Source: Planctomycetota bacterium (lineage in GTDB: Bacteria; Planctomycetota; UBA1135; UBA2386). Taken from it: DNA of 6,891 nucleotides. The stretch covers positions 1-6,891 of the forward strand of contig JAGQRA010000751.1 of assembly GCA_020425885.1 (NCBI GenBank). Reading direction: 5' to 3'. Shown here piece after piece: positions 1 to 6,481 of the stretch. The first letter of the stretch is position 1, and every line of letters starts with the position of its first letter. Under the pieces are notes generated by a model. The model searched no databases and was not told where the DNA came from. It saw only the letters and a list, made by a program, of their open reading frames with translations. The translations under genes and the position numbers were made by a program.

Positions 1-2
1 AG

Positions 3-134
3 CTGCTGTCGCGCTACGACCGCAGCAAGCCGTCGCAGGCCCGCAAGCTCAGCGAGGCGCTGCTCAAGTTCTCGAAGAAGAACGAGGGCACCTTCGCCGG
101 TGACCGGGCGAAGCAGATGATGGGCGGCGAGTAG
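3..134 (+). CDS. C-terminal end of an unrecognised protein (5' end outside window)
   Basis: An open frame enters from the left edge and ends at a TAG at 132-134, giving 43 residues that finish in MMGGE. The tail is hydrophilic and lysine- and arginine-rich (KFSKKNEGTF, GDRAKQ), with no membrane segment or cysteine motif. It looks like the end of a soluble protein. I do not recognise the family and assign no function. The glycosyltransferase gene begins only 9 bp after its stop and in the same reading frame, which suggests co-transcription. Coding status rests on the GC-rich third positions and the absence of other reading in this stretch. Confidence 0.5.
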   Translation: MLSRYDRSKPSQARKLSEALLKFSKKNEGTFAGDRAKQMMGGE

Positions 135-135
135 C

Positions 136-151
136 CGCGGCACTTGCCGCG
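136..151 (+). promoter_or_regulatory. Small hairpin enclosing the TTG start of the glycosyltransferase
   Basis: CGCGGC at 136-141 pairs with GCCGCG at 146-151 around the 4-nt loop ACTT. The first two bases of the TTG start (144-146) lie in the loop and the third in the stem, directly after the upstream stop codon. Such a GC stem could make initiation depend on ribosomes arriving from the upstream gene. In a GC-rich genome a 6-bp stem can also occur by chance. Confidence 0.25.
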
Positions 152-959
152 CTCCCGGATCCTGCTGGTCAGGCGCGGCGGCCTCGGCGATACGTTGCTG
201 ATGCTGCCGCTGCTGCGTGCTTTGCGCCGCGCGCACCCCGGTCGTGAACTGCACTTCGCCGGGGTGCGCGAATACACCGACGTGGCGTGCGCGTTCGGCG
301 CCTGCGACCGCGCCCTGTCGACCGAGTCGCTGCCGCGGTGGACGGCGGCGAGCGTGCGTGACCGTCTCGGCGACTACGAGCTCATCGTCGGCGACGATCC
401 GGCCGTGGCCCGGATCGTCATCGACCCGCGCCGCGTTGCGCCGGCAGTATCGTTCGGCCTGCAGCTGGTCCGCCAGGTCGGGCTCGAGCCGCGATGGCCG
501 GATGATTCATGGTTGCAGGCGCCGCGCGCCGGTCGCGCGCACGGCGGACCGCTCGTGTTCGCGCCCGGCAGCGGCGGTCGCAGCAAGTGCTGGCCGCGCG
601 AACGCTGGCTCGAACTGGCGGCGCAGGTGACCGCCGCCGAGCTGCAGATCCTCGTCGGACCGACGGAGCTCGAACGCGACGACCCGCGCGGTTGGCGTTG
701 GCCGCGGCCGGTGACGTTCGTGGTCGGTCTGACTCCGCTGGAGCTGGCCGGTCGGCTTGCCGCGGCGCGGGCCTACGTCGGCAACGACAGCGGCACCACC
801 CACCTCGCTGCCTGTCTCGGAGTGCCGACTGTCGCGGTGTTCGGCGCCACCGATCCCGCGATCTGGGCGCCGGTCGGGCCGCACGTGCGGGTGGCCGGAA
901 GGGCAGGTCGTGAGATCTCGGCCGTGAGCGCCGAGCAAGTCGGCGCGCTGCTCGACTGA
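144..959 (+). CDS. Glycosyltransferase family 9 (heptosyltransferase-like) protein
   Basis: This 271-residue protein has the GT-B layout of glycosyltransferase family 9, which transfers heptose or related sugars from a nucleotide donor during LPS-type or other surface glycan assembly. What is seen: an N-terminal VRRGGLGDTLL loop (residues 9-19) with the Asp (D16) typical of the catalytic position; a central FAPGSGGRSKCWPRERW segment (139-155) matching the donor-binding P-G-S...K-W-P motif; and YVGNDSGTTHLAACLGVPTV (211-230), the most diagnostic motif, followed by FGATDP. The start is TTG at 144: the frame has a stop at 132-134 and no other ATG, GTG or TTG precedes the GLGD motif. The protein is shorter than the usual 320-350 residues, mostly through a compact N-terminal domain. 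The acceptor and exact sugar cannot be read from the sequence. No hydrophobic leader is seen, so it is probably cytosolic and membrane-associated. Confidence 0.88.
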   Translation: MPRSRILLVRRGGLGDTLLMLPLLRALRRAHPGRELHFAGVREYTDVACAFGACDRALSTESLPRWTAASVRDRLGDYELIVGDDPAVARIVIDPRRVAPAVSFGLQLVRQVGLEPRWPDDSWLQAPRAGRAHGGPLVFAPGSGGRSKCWPRERWLELAAQVTAAELQILVGPTELERDDPRGWRWPRPVTFVVGLTPLELAGRLAAARAYVGNDSGTTHLAACLGVPTVAVFGATDPAIWAPVGPHVRVAGRAGREISAVSAEQVGALLD

Positions 960-969
960 GGGACGCCGC

Positions 970-1410
970 TCACCGCGCCGACTGCACCCGCTCCCAGTAG
1001 CGCAGCGTCGCCGCCTTCTCGGCACCCTTCGGCCCGCCGTTGTGGGTGCGCGCGATCACCTCGGCGTCGACCGCTTGCCAGGCCTCGGGAACCCACAGCT
1101 GCATGTAGGCCTCGATCACGCGTTCGGCGTAGTCGCGCCGGCGGCAGTCCTGGTAGCCGCCGCCGAGTTCAGGCCGGAAGGCGATGGCGTCCTGCCAGTA
1201 GACGCGGTGGATCTGATAGGGGCCGATGGCGAGACCGCCGTCGCCGTCGGGAGCCGGATCGCGGTTGCCGCTCTCGACATGGCGGATCGCGGCGAGCAGT
1301 TCGTCACGCGTCCACGGTCCATCCGCCGATCGGCCGCAGGTCCTCGCCAGGAACAGCAGCAGCAACAGGGCGGCGGCCGCGGCCGTGGCCTTCTGCTGGC
1401 GCCGATTCAT
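970..1410 (-). CDS. Exported i-type-lysozyme / destabilase-like protein
   Basis: This is a 146-residue protein. Residues 1-25 form a basic, then Ala/Leu-rich hydrophobic leader (MNRRQQK then AAAAALLLLLFLA), so it is probably secreted to the periplasm or envelope; LARTC is a poor lipobox. The mature part resembles animal invertebrate-type lysozymes (destabilase family): HVESGN (44-49) matches the catalytic-Glu motif with E46, DGDGGLAIGPYQIHRVYW (55-72) matches the Asp-bearing segment followed by the GPYQI..YW signature, and ARTHNGGPKG (120-129) matches the conserved A-R-x-H-N-G-G-P-x-G motif before a ...LRYWERV end. E46 and D57 are candidate catalytic residues. The likely role is peptidoglycan cleavage (muramidase). 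Unlike the disulfide-rich animal enzymes it has only two cysteines (C25, C89). Its ATG overlaps the stop of the transporter gene (ATGA), indicating translational coupling. Family assignment is by recalled motifs; activity is inferred. Confidence 0.72.
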   Translation of the reverse strand: MNRRQQKATAAAAALLLLLFLARTCGRSADGPWTRDELLAAIRHVESGNRDPAPDGDGGLAIGPYQIHRVYWQDAIAFRPELGGGYQDCRRRDYAERVIEAYMQLWVPEAWQAVDAEVIARTHNGGPKGAEKAATLRYWERVQSAR

Positions 1411-2291
1411 CGTCTGGTCACGACGAGCACGATACCGGAGACGACGAGCGCGGTGCCGCCCCAGGCGAAACCGTCCATGACGCCGTCGCCGGTCGCGCTG
1501 CCGAGCAGCATCGCGATGACCGGGGTCACGTAGGTGATCAACGAGAGGCGCGAGGCCGGCGTCGTGCGCAGCAGCCAGAAGTAGATGCCGAACGTCATCG
1601 TCGTGCCGAGCAGCGCCAGGTAGCCGAGCGCGAGCACGCCGCGCACGGTCCACGTCATGTCGGTCGGTCGCTCGAACGAGAAGGCCAGCGCCGCCAGTAC
1701 GGCGGAGCCGAGCAACATGCCGTTGCGATTGAGCAGCAGCGAGCTGCTGCCGCTGCCGAATCGCTTGACCAGCGTGGTGCCGATCGTCGAGACGATCGGG
1801 CTCGTCAGCAGCAGCAGCGAGTAGCCGAGGTTGCCGCTGTCGAGATCGCCGAGGTTGCCGCCGAACACGGTGACGATGCCGGCGAACGCGAGCAGCGTGC
1901 CGACGATCTGGCGCGGGCGCAGCCGCTCGCCGAGGAACAGCATGCCGCTGGTCGCCATCAACAGCGGGAAGATGCCCCACAGCACCGCCGCCGGGCCCGA
2001 TGGCACGACGCGTTCGGTGACGTAGAGGATGCCGTAGCAACCGGAGAAGTTGGTCAGGCCGGCGGTGACCCAGAGCCAGGCCTTCGGCGGCGGCGCGTTC
2101 TCGTGGCGTCGCAGCACGGGCGTGACCGCGGCCATCGCCAGCGCGGCGATCAGGAAGCGCACGGCGGCCGAGGTCAACGGCGGCTGCTGTTCGAGGTAGA
2201 TGCAGACGCGGATGCCGTACCACGTGCTGCCCCAGACCAGGCAGAGCAGGGCGATGGCGAGCGACGCGTAGAGACGGGACGGGGGCGGCAA
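1407..2291 (-). CDS. EamA/DMT-superfamily transporter (RhaT-like permease)
   Basis: This is a 294-residue very hydrophobic protein with the size and architecture of ten-TM drug/metabolite transporters: two homologous EamA halves, roughly residues 8-140 and 155-294. The first helix carries the typical LVWGSTWYGIR signature. Later segments such as VPSGPAAVLWGIFPLLMA, ...FLGERLRPRQIVG and, in the second half, LITYVTPVIAMLLG are standard family features; the GE..RP..IVG loop after helix 4 is especially typical. It is expected in the inner membrane, exporting or importing small metabolites; substrate unknown. The start is taken as TTG at 2291 because it immediately precedes the hydrophilic N-terminus PPPSRLYAS and gives the normal family length. 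It lies 2 bp after the stop of the upstream ALDH-like gene. No Shine-Dalgarno sequence is visible, so translation probably depends on coupling. Its stop overlaps the start of the lysozyme-like gene by 4 bp. Confidence 0.88.
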   Translation of the reverse strand: MPPPSRLYASLAIALLCLVWGSTWYGIRVCIYLEQQPPLTSAAVRFLIAALAMAAVTPVLRRHENAPPPKAWLWVTAGLTNFSGCYGILYVTERVVPSGPAAVLWGIFPLLMATSGMLFLGERLRPRQIVGTLLAFAGIVTVFGGNLGDLDSGNLGYSLLLLTSPIVSTIGTTLVKRFGSGSSSLLLNRNGMLLGSAVLAALAFSFERPTDMTWTVRGVLALGYLALLGTTMTFGIYFWLLRTTPASRLSLITYVTPVIAMLLGSATGDGVMDGFAWGGTALVVSGIVLVVTRR

Positions 2292-2293
2292 GG

Positions 2294-3691
2294 TCAGGGC
2301 TGTTGTAGGGCAAGGGCCACCACCTTCGCGAGTCCGGTGGGCGACGGAGCGAGCAGGAAATGTGTCAGGGCCCGAAGGGTCGGGGCGCCGCGGCGGTGGC
2401 TCGGCAACCACGGTGGCAGTGGGTGAGGCCGCAACGGACCACGGACGACGGTGCGCAGCGGGCACAGCCCGCTCGGACCGCGGACGAAGCCGTGCCCGCA
2501 TTGCCACGGCGTGTCGGGCGGGACGCCCCACGGCGTGTTGCCGAGGCCGTAGCCGAGGCCGGTCCAGCAGTTGATCGCGATGGTGCCGTGCGGCAGCCGG
2601 GCGATGGCGCGCTCGATCGCGGCCTCGTCGATGCCATGTCGGCGTGCCGGCGCGAACAGGTAGGCCGACAACGCGCCGAAGACCTCGCCGCCGACGAAGG
2701 CGGTGGCCTGCTCGAGCCAGCGCGGCGTGTCATCGGCGTCGAGCGCGATCTCGAGCAGCACCGGCGCGAACAGCTCCCCGGACCACAGCGCGGCGTCGCG
2801 CGCGCGATCGAGGTCGGCGCGCAGGATCGGCTGCAGGCCGTCGGCGCGCGGTTCGACCCCGGCGGCCAGTGCGTAGGCCTGCCGACTGCCCGGGTGGAAC
2901 GGCAGACGGGCGGGCAGGGTCGCGAGCGCGTGCCGCAGACGCTCGAGAAAGGCGCGGCGCTGCGGCCATCGCCGGGCCGACACCAGGAGGCGTGGCGCGA
3001 GGCAGGTGGCGCCGCCGTTCATCGCCACGTAGGCGGCGATCTGCTCGGCGGCGGCGCGCAGTTCGCGATCGCGCCATTGGCCCGGCACGACGAGGGCCGG
3101 AGTGCAGCAGCCGACCTCGGCGCTGAGCGCCTTGCCTGCCAATGCCGGATCGCCGTGCAGTTCGGCCCAGGTCGCAGAGGAACCCGTGAGGTGCACGGAC
3201 GCGATCTCGTCGCGGTGGGCGAGGGCCTTGCCGGTGGCGCCGTCACCGCGATGGATCGCGAGCAGGTCGGCGGCGACGAGGGGGCGCAAAGCGGCGGTGA
3301 AGTGGTCGGTCAGCGTGTCGTGCAATGGGCTCGGCTTGAGCAGCACGCTGCGACCGTGGCGGAAGATCTGATCGAGGACATCGAGCACCGGCGTCGCTGT
3401 GACGTTGCCGGCGCCGAGGACGAGCGCGACTTCGCCGGCCGGCGCAGGCTCCCGTCGTTCGGTCGCGATGGCGGCATCGATGCGCGCGCCATGGCCGCGC
3501 AGCAGGATGCGGTCGGCCAACCCGAGCGCGGGCAGCGCCGCGTACGAACGGATACCCGGCATGGGCGCAGCGCAGGCCGCGGGCGCCGTCGAGCGACCAG
3601 CCGCGAGATCACGATGCCGCCGTTCGAGCAGCCACAGATGGCGGGCGACGGGCAGCGGGCCGCTCGACCATTCCTCGGCCGGGCTGTGGCG
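2294..3691 (-). pseudogene. Aldehyde-dehydrogenase-superfamily protein, 5' end missing
   Basis: About 465 residues of an ALDH-fold protein are readable, ending at TGA 2294-2296. Features in order: a near-N-terminal AEEWSSGPLPVARHLWLL (codons at 3679-3626); VALVLGAGNVTATPVLDVL, typical of a subfamily with GAGNV in place of the usual W..P.N; VHLTGSSATWAELHG, the nucleotide-binding G-S segment; LSAEVGCCTPALVV with the Glu (codon 3118-3116) in the usual general-base position; AYVAMNGGATCLAPRLLV with the Cys at the nucleophile position (codon 3004-3002); and a C-terminus containing GLGNTPWG and LPPWLPSHR. These match a bacterial ALDH-like subfamily I recall, normally carrying another 60-90 N-terminal residues. 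Here homology stops near 3685, and no ATG, GTG or TTG lies in frame between 3823 (inside the monooxygenase) and 3562 (within the conserved region). It is therefore truncated by rearrangement or assembly error, or initiates poorly at ATG 3562 or 3823. Substrate unknown. Confidence 0.75.
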
Positions 3692-3711
3692 CTGGCTGCT
3701 CCAACGCGGCC
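3686..3711. other. Head-to-head junction where two unrelated genes both lose their 5' ends
   Basis: Minus-strand ALDH-like homology runs up to the Ser-Pro codons at 3685-3680. Plus-strand monooxygenase homology begins at about 3705-3711 (RGLSVAERTTVSRWV). Each family normally extends well beyond this point in its N-terminal direction, into DNA here occupied by the other gene. About 25 bp contains both losses, with no transposon end, repeat or promoter visible. This fits an inversion or deletion breakpoint or a misassembly. Confidence 0.55.
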
Positions 3712-4661
3712 TGTCGGTGGCGGAACGGACGACGGTCAGCCGCTGGGTCGCGGCCGGCTCACCGCTCGGTGACGAACAGGAGTTGCCGCCGCCGTCGTCG
3801 TGGCCCGAGACCGAATGGCGCATCGGCGAGCCCGATCTGGTGATCTCGATCAAGGCGCCGATCCGGCTGCCGGCCGAGGGCGTGGTGCCGTACCAGTACG
3901 TCGTCCTGCCGTTCCGATTCGCCGCCGATACCTGGGTCGAGGCTATCGAGATCCGACCCGACAACAAGCGCGTGCTGCACCACTGCAACCTGGCGCGCGT
4001 CAAGCTCGGCGAGCGCTTCTCGCAGGAAGGGTTCATCACCGGCTACGTGCCCGGTGGCGACCCGATGGTGCTCGACCCGGGGACAGCGGTGCGGATTCCG
4101 GGCGGGTCGGCGCTGGTGCTGCAGGCGCACTACGTGACGACGGGCGAGCCCGAGGTCGACCGCCTGCGCGTGGCGCTGCGGTTTCCCCGCGTGCCGGTGC
4201 AGCGCGAGCTCAAGGTGACGATCGCCGCCGACTTCCGCTTCGAGATCCCGCCCGGCGCGCGGGCGCATCCGGTGCGGACGCGGCGGACGCTGCCCTGCGA
4301 TGTCGACGCGATCGGGTTGTTCGTGCACATGCATCTGCGCGGGCGCGACATGGCGGTGACGGCCGTCGCGCCCGATGGCAGCGAGGAGCGGCTGCTGGTC
4401 GTGCCGAACTACAACTTCGACTGGCAGCAGTCCTACCGCTGGGGCGTCGAAGGCAAGTCGTTCGCCAAGGGCACCGTGATCAAGGCGCTGGCGCACTTCG
4501 ACAACTCGGCGTGGAATCCGTTCAACCCCGACCCCGAGGCCGCCGTCCGCTTCGGCCAGAAGACGACCGACGAGATGATGTACGCGTTCCTGTTCTGGAC
4601 GCAGCGCGGCGAGAGCCTGGGGCTCTGCATCGATCCGAAGACCGGCCTGCAGGTGGAGTGA
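3705..4661 (+). CDS. PHM-like copper type-2 (ascorbate-dependent) monooxygenase domain, N-terminally truncated
   Basis: This carries the two-lobed copper monooxygenase core related to peptidylglycine alpha-hydroxylating monooxygenase, as found in many environmental bacteria. All ligands expected from PHM are present: the CuH site His-His in RVLHHCNL (3978-3983) and His in VLQAHYVTTG (4128-4130), and the CuM site H-M-H in LFVHMHLRG (4326-4334) with Met in TDEMMYAF (4575-4577). Bacterial relatives usually carry an upstream cytochrome-c-like or CxxCH segment and an MPPW motif before R-W-V-A-A-G-x-P-x-G-D. Here only the last part (SRWVAAGSPLGD, 3735-3770) remains, with no signal peptide. GTG 3717 and ATG 3561 are possible but unconvincing starts. 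The core may be catalytically complete, but the export and electron-entry modules are missing. The substrate is unknown; PHM-type enzymes hydroxylate C-H bonds using O2 and reductant. The DUF1579 gene follows after 57 bp. Confidence 0.78.
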   Translation, partial: RGLSVAERTTVSRWVAAGSPLGDEQELPPPSSWPETEWRIGEPDLVISIKAPIRLPAEGVVPYQYVVLPFRFAADTWVEAIEIRPDNKRVLHHCNLARVKLGERFSQEGFITGYVPGGDPMVLDPGTAVRIPGGSALVLQAHYVTTGEPEVDRLRVALRFPRVPVQRELKVTIAADFRFEIPPGARAHPVRTRRTLPCDVDAIGLFVHMHLRGRDMAVTAVAPDGSEERLLVVPNYNFDWQQSYRWGVEGKSFAKGTVIKALAHFDNSAWNPFNPDPEAAVRFGQKTTDEMMYAFLFWTQRGESLGLCIDPKTGLQVE

Positions 4662-4718
4662 AGGCCGCCGGCGGCGAGGTGGTTTGCATGGTCGGGCCGC
4701 CGGCGTTCCAATCGGCCG

Positions 4719-5291
4719 ATGCGCATTCCGGTCCTCGCCTTCGTCGCTGCCTCGATCCTGTGGTTGCTGCCGCAGGATCCGGTTTCTCCCCGGGCGCTGA
4801 CGCGCGCCCAGCAGCTCGCCGCACCTGGCGAGCCGCACCGGTCGCTGCAGCGGCTGGTCGGCGCCTGGGACGTCGTGCTACGGACCACGGTGCCCGGCGA
4901 GAAGGAGCGAACCGATCGCGGCACCATGGTCGCGAAGGCGATCCTCGGCGGCCGCCATGTCGTGCTCAACTTCGTGCTCGCCATGCCGGGCAACGCACTC
5001 GAGGCCGTGCAGATCCTCGGCTATGACAACCTGACCGAGCAGTTCACCGCCTCGTGGCGCGACGATCACAGCACCTGGGCCGTCGACTGCGCCGGTTCGG
5101 CCGACGTCGACGTGCCCGAGCGGATCACGATGCGCGGTTCGATGCGCGATGCCCGCGACCCGGGCGGTCGTCCGTTCCGGCTGGAGTTGACGCTGCCAGC
5201 GGCGGGTGGCGACACGGTCACGGCCGCGATCCACGACACCCAGGACGGCGTCGAGCAGCTGCGGCAGACGCAGCAGTGGACACGCCGATAG
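4719..5291 (+). CDS. Exported DUF1579 family protein
   Basis: This is a 190-residue protein. The ATG at 4719 opens a hydrophobic leader (MRIPVLAFVAASILWLLPQ) consistent with Sec export. The mature part matches the DUF1579 pattern: H-R-S-L-Q-R-L-V-G-A-W-D near residue 50, then a predicted beta-rich barrel with AILGGRHVVLNFV, ILGYDNLTEQFTASWRDDHS and an acidic C-terminal half ending in QQWTRR. Proteins of this family have a lipocalin-like fold and no established enzymatic role, so no reaction is assigned. The same domain appears in the convergent gene at 5304-6395, implying local duplication or functional pairing. It lies 57 bp downstream of the monooxygenase and may share its transcript. No strong ribosome-binding site is visible ahead of the ATG. 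Its stop is 12 bp from the stop of the convergent fusion gene, with no hairpin terminator between them. Confidence 0.8.
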   Translation: MRIPVLAFVAASILWLLPQDPVSPRALTRAQQLAAPGEPHRSLQRLVGAWDVVLRTTVPGEKERTDRGTMVAKAILGGRHVVLNFVLAMPGNALEAVQILGYDNLTEQFTASWRDDHSTWAVDCAGSADVDVPERITMRGSMRDARDPGGRPFRLELTLPAAGGDTVTAAIHDTQDGVEQLRQTQQWTRR

Positions 5292-5303
5292 GCGCGGCGT
5301 CCG

Positions 5304-6395
5304 CTACTTCGCCTTCACCTTCTCCTTGTCGAGGCCGAGCTTCTTCAGCTTGCCGGGGATGAAGGCGTTGCAGTAGGGGTTGCGCGGGTTCTTCTGCCAG
5401 TAGTCCTGGTGGTAGCCTTCGGCCGGCCAGAACGTGCTCGCCGCGGTGACCTCGGTGACGATCGGATCCTGGAACTTCGGCTGCCACTTCTCGATCGCGG
5501 CCAGCGCGGTCCGGCGTTGCTGCTCGGAGTGGAAGAACAGCGCCGACCGGTACTGCGGGCCGATGTCGTTGCCCTGGCGATCCTTGGTCGTCGGGTCGTG
5601 CAGCTGGAAGAAGTAGTCGAGCAGCTCGGAGTAGGGGATGGTCCGCGGATCGAACGTGACCTGCACGACCTCGGCATGGCCGGTCTTCTTGCCACACACC
5701 TGCTCGTAGGTCGGATCGTCGACGTGGCCGCCCATGTAGCCCGAGGCGACGGCCGTGACGCCGTCGAGTCGCTCGAGCACGGCCTCGACACACCAGAAGC
5801 AGCCGGCCGCGAAGGTCGCGGTCTCGACCGTGCCCGCGCGTCGGTAGTCGGCCTGCATGAACTCGGTCCAGCTGCCGTCCTCGCCCTGGATCGACGAGGT
5901 CAGCGTGCGATGGTCCGGCGTCACGAGCTCGAGCACGTCGCGGAACTGCGCCAGCCGCGTCGGGTCGTCCATGCGCGGTCCCTCGGCGTGCAGCGTCAGG
6001 ATGTTGCGCTCGGCGTCGAGGCTGCCGCGGTAGATCCAGAGGTGGGACGAGGTCGTGTCGATCCAGGTGCCGACGAAGGCCTGCTGCCGCGGGTCGTAGC
6101 CGAGCGTCATGAGTCCCGTGAACGGCGTGCCGCCGAAGTCGCTGCGGTGCTCGCCCTGGATCCACAGCCCGCCGATCGAGCGCACCGATTCGGTGAACGG
6201 CATGCTCGCCGATGCGCCATCCTGACCCGCCGGCGCCTGCGAGGTCATGGTCCAGTCGCCGACGAGTTGCTGCAACCAGCGATGCTCGGCGCGGGGCTCG
6301 GGGATGGGTGGCATGGGTTGGGGCGGCTGTGGCGACTGCGGTTCCTGGGCCGCGAGCGTGGCGATCACGAGGAGAGTCGAGGCGAGCGTCATCAT
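5304..6395 (-). CDS. msrA: Exported fusion: DUF1579 domain + peptide methionine sulfoxide reductase A
   Basis: This 363-residue protein has three parts. Residues 1-17 are a hydrophobic leader ending in LAAQ, followed by a Pro/Gln linker (18-34), so export is likely. Residues about 37-185 form a DUF1579 domain (HRWLQQLVGDW, GGLWIQGEH, TLGYDPRQQAFVGTW). Residues about 190-363 are MsrA, which reduces methionine-S-sulfoxide in proteins: FAAGCFWCVEAVLERLDGV with nucleophile C199, GYMGGHVDDPTYEQVC, KTGHAEVVQVTFDP, YFFQLHDPTTKDRQGNDIGPQYRS and AEGYHQDYW. C202, C234 and C342 (NPYCNAF) are candidate resolving cysteines. The MsrA part is full length for the family, so this is a clean fusion and not an insertion. 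Tandem ATGs (6395, 6392) open the gene and nothing upstream looks like a strong ribosome-binding site. The likely job is repair of oxidised envelope proteins; the role of DUF1579, perhaps ligand or substrate binding, is unknown. Confidence 0.92.
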   Translation of the reverse strand: MMTLASTLLVIATLAAQEPQSPQPPQPMPPIPEPRAEHRWLQQLVGDWTMTSQAPAGQDGASASMPFTESVRSIGGLWIQGEHRSDFGGTPFTGLMTLGYDPRQQAFVGTWIDTTSSHLWIYRGSLDAERNILTLHAEGPRMDDPTRLAQFRDVLELVTPDHRTLTSSIQGEDGSWTEFMQADYRRAGTVETATFAAGCFWCVEAVLERLDGVTAVASGYMGGHVDDPTYEQVCGKKTGHAEVVQVTFDPRTIPYSELLDYFFQLHDPTTKDRQGNDIGPQYRSALFFHSEQQRRTALAAIEKWQPKFQDPIVTEVTAASTFWPAEGYHQDYWQKNPRNPYCNAFIPGKLKKLGLDKEKVKAK

Positions 6396-6406
6396 GGGTG
6401 TTCATA

Positions 6407-6465
6407 CGGTGCCAGGACCAGATCGCACCTGCTCGACCGCGATGTGGTTTTTGGTCCTGGCACCG
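6407..6465. repeat. REP-like palindromic element in the divergent intergenic region
   Basis: CGGTGCCAGGACCA at 6407-6420 is repeated as a perfect 14-bp inverted copy at 6452-6465. The 31-nt centre contains a second short pair, ATCGC (6422-6426) with GCGAT (6439-6443), so the whole can fold as a nested hairpin. The GGTGCCAGG/CCTGGCACC core resembles REP sequences that accompany RAYT (Y1 REP-associated) transposases; that resemblance is from memory. It begins 11 bp ahead of the fusion gene's ATG, so if transcribed with it the hairpin would sit in the 5' leader. The T-run (6448-6452) lies inside the loop, not after the stem, so this is not a normal terminator. Confidence 0.6.
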
Positions 6466-6481
6466 AGGCTTCACCCCCGCC

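Noticed and set aside
955..975. Terminator between the convergent GT9 and lysozyme-like genes
   Set aside because: Only 10 bp separate the stops, with no stem-loop plus T-run on either strand.
2360..3772. Long plus-strand open frame opposite the ALDH-like gene (470 codons)
   Set aside because: Composition is Arg/Gly/Ala-rich with no recognisable domain, while the minus strand carries clear ALDH motifs throughout. It is an antisense shadow typical of high-GC DNA.
4663..4705. GGCCGCCGGCG repeated at 4663-4673 and 4695-4705, with a 12-bp self-complementary core at 4664-4675
   Set aside because: Made only of GCC/GGC units, expected in such GC-rich DNA. The palindrome has no loop and no T-run, so neither a terminator nor an operator can be supported.
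3759..4838. Long minus-strand open frame opposite the monooxygenase
   Set aside because: It is rich in His, Arg and Asp in a pattern mirroring the real codons, with no domain. The plus strand holds all six copper-ligand motifs.
6407..6465. Inverted repeat as a rho-independent terminator
   Set aside because: The T-run is inside the loop and no T-run follows either arm; it also lies between divergent gene starts, where a terminator is not needed.
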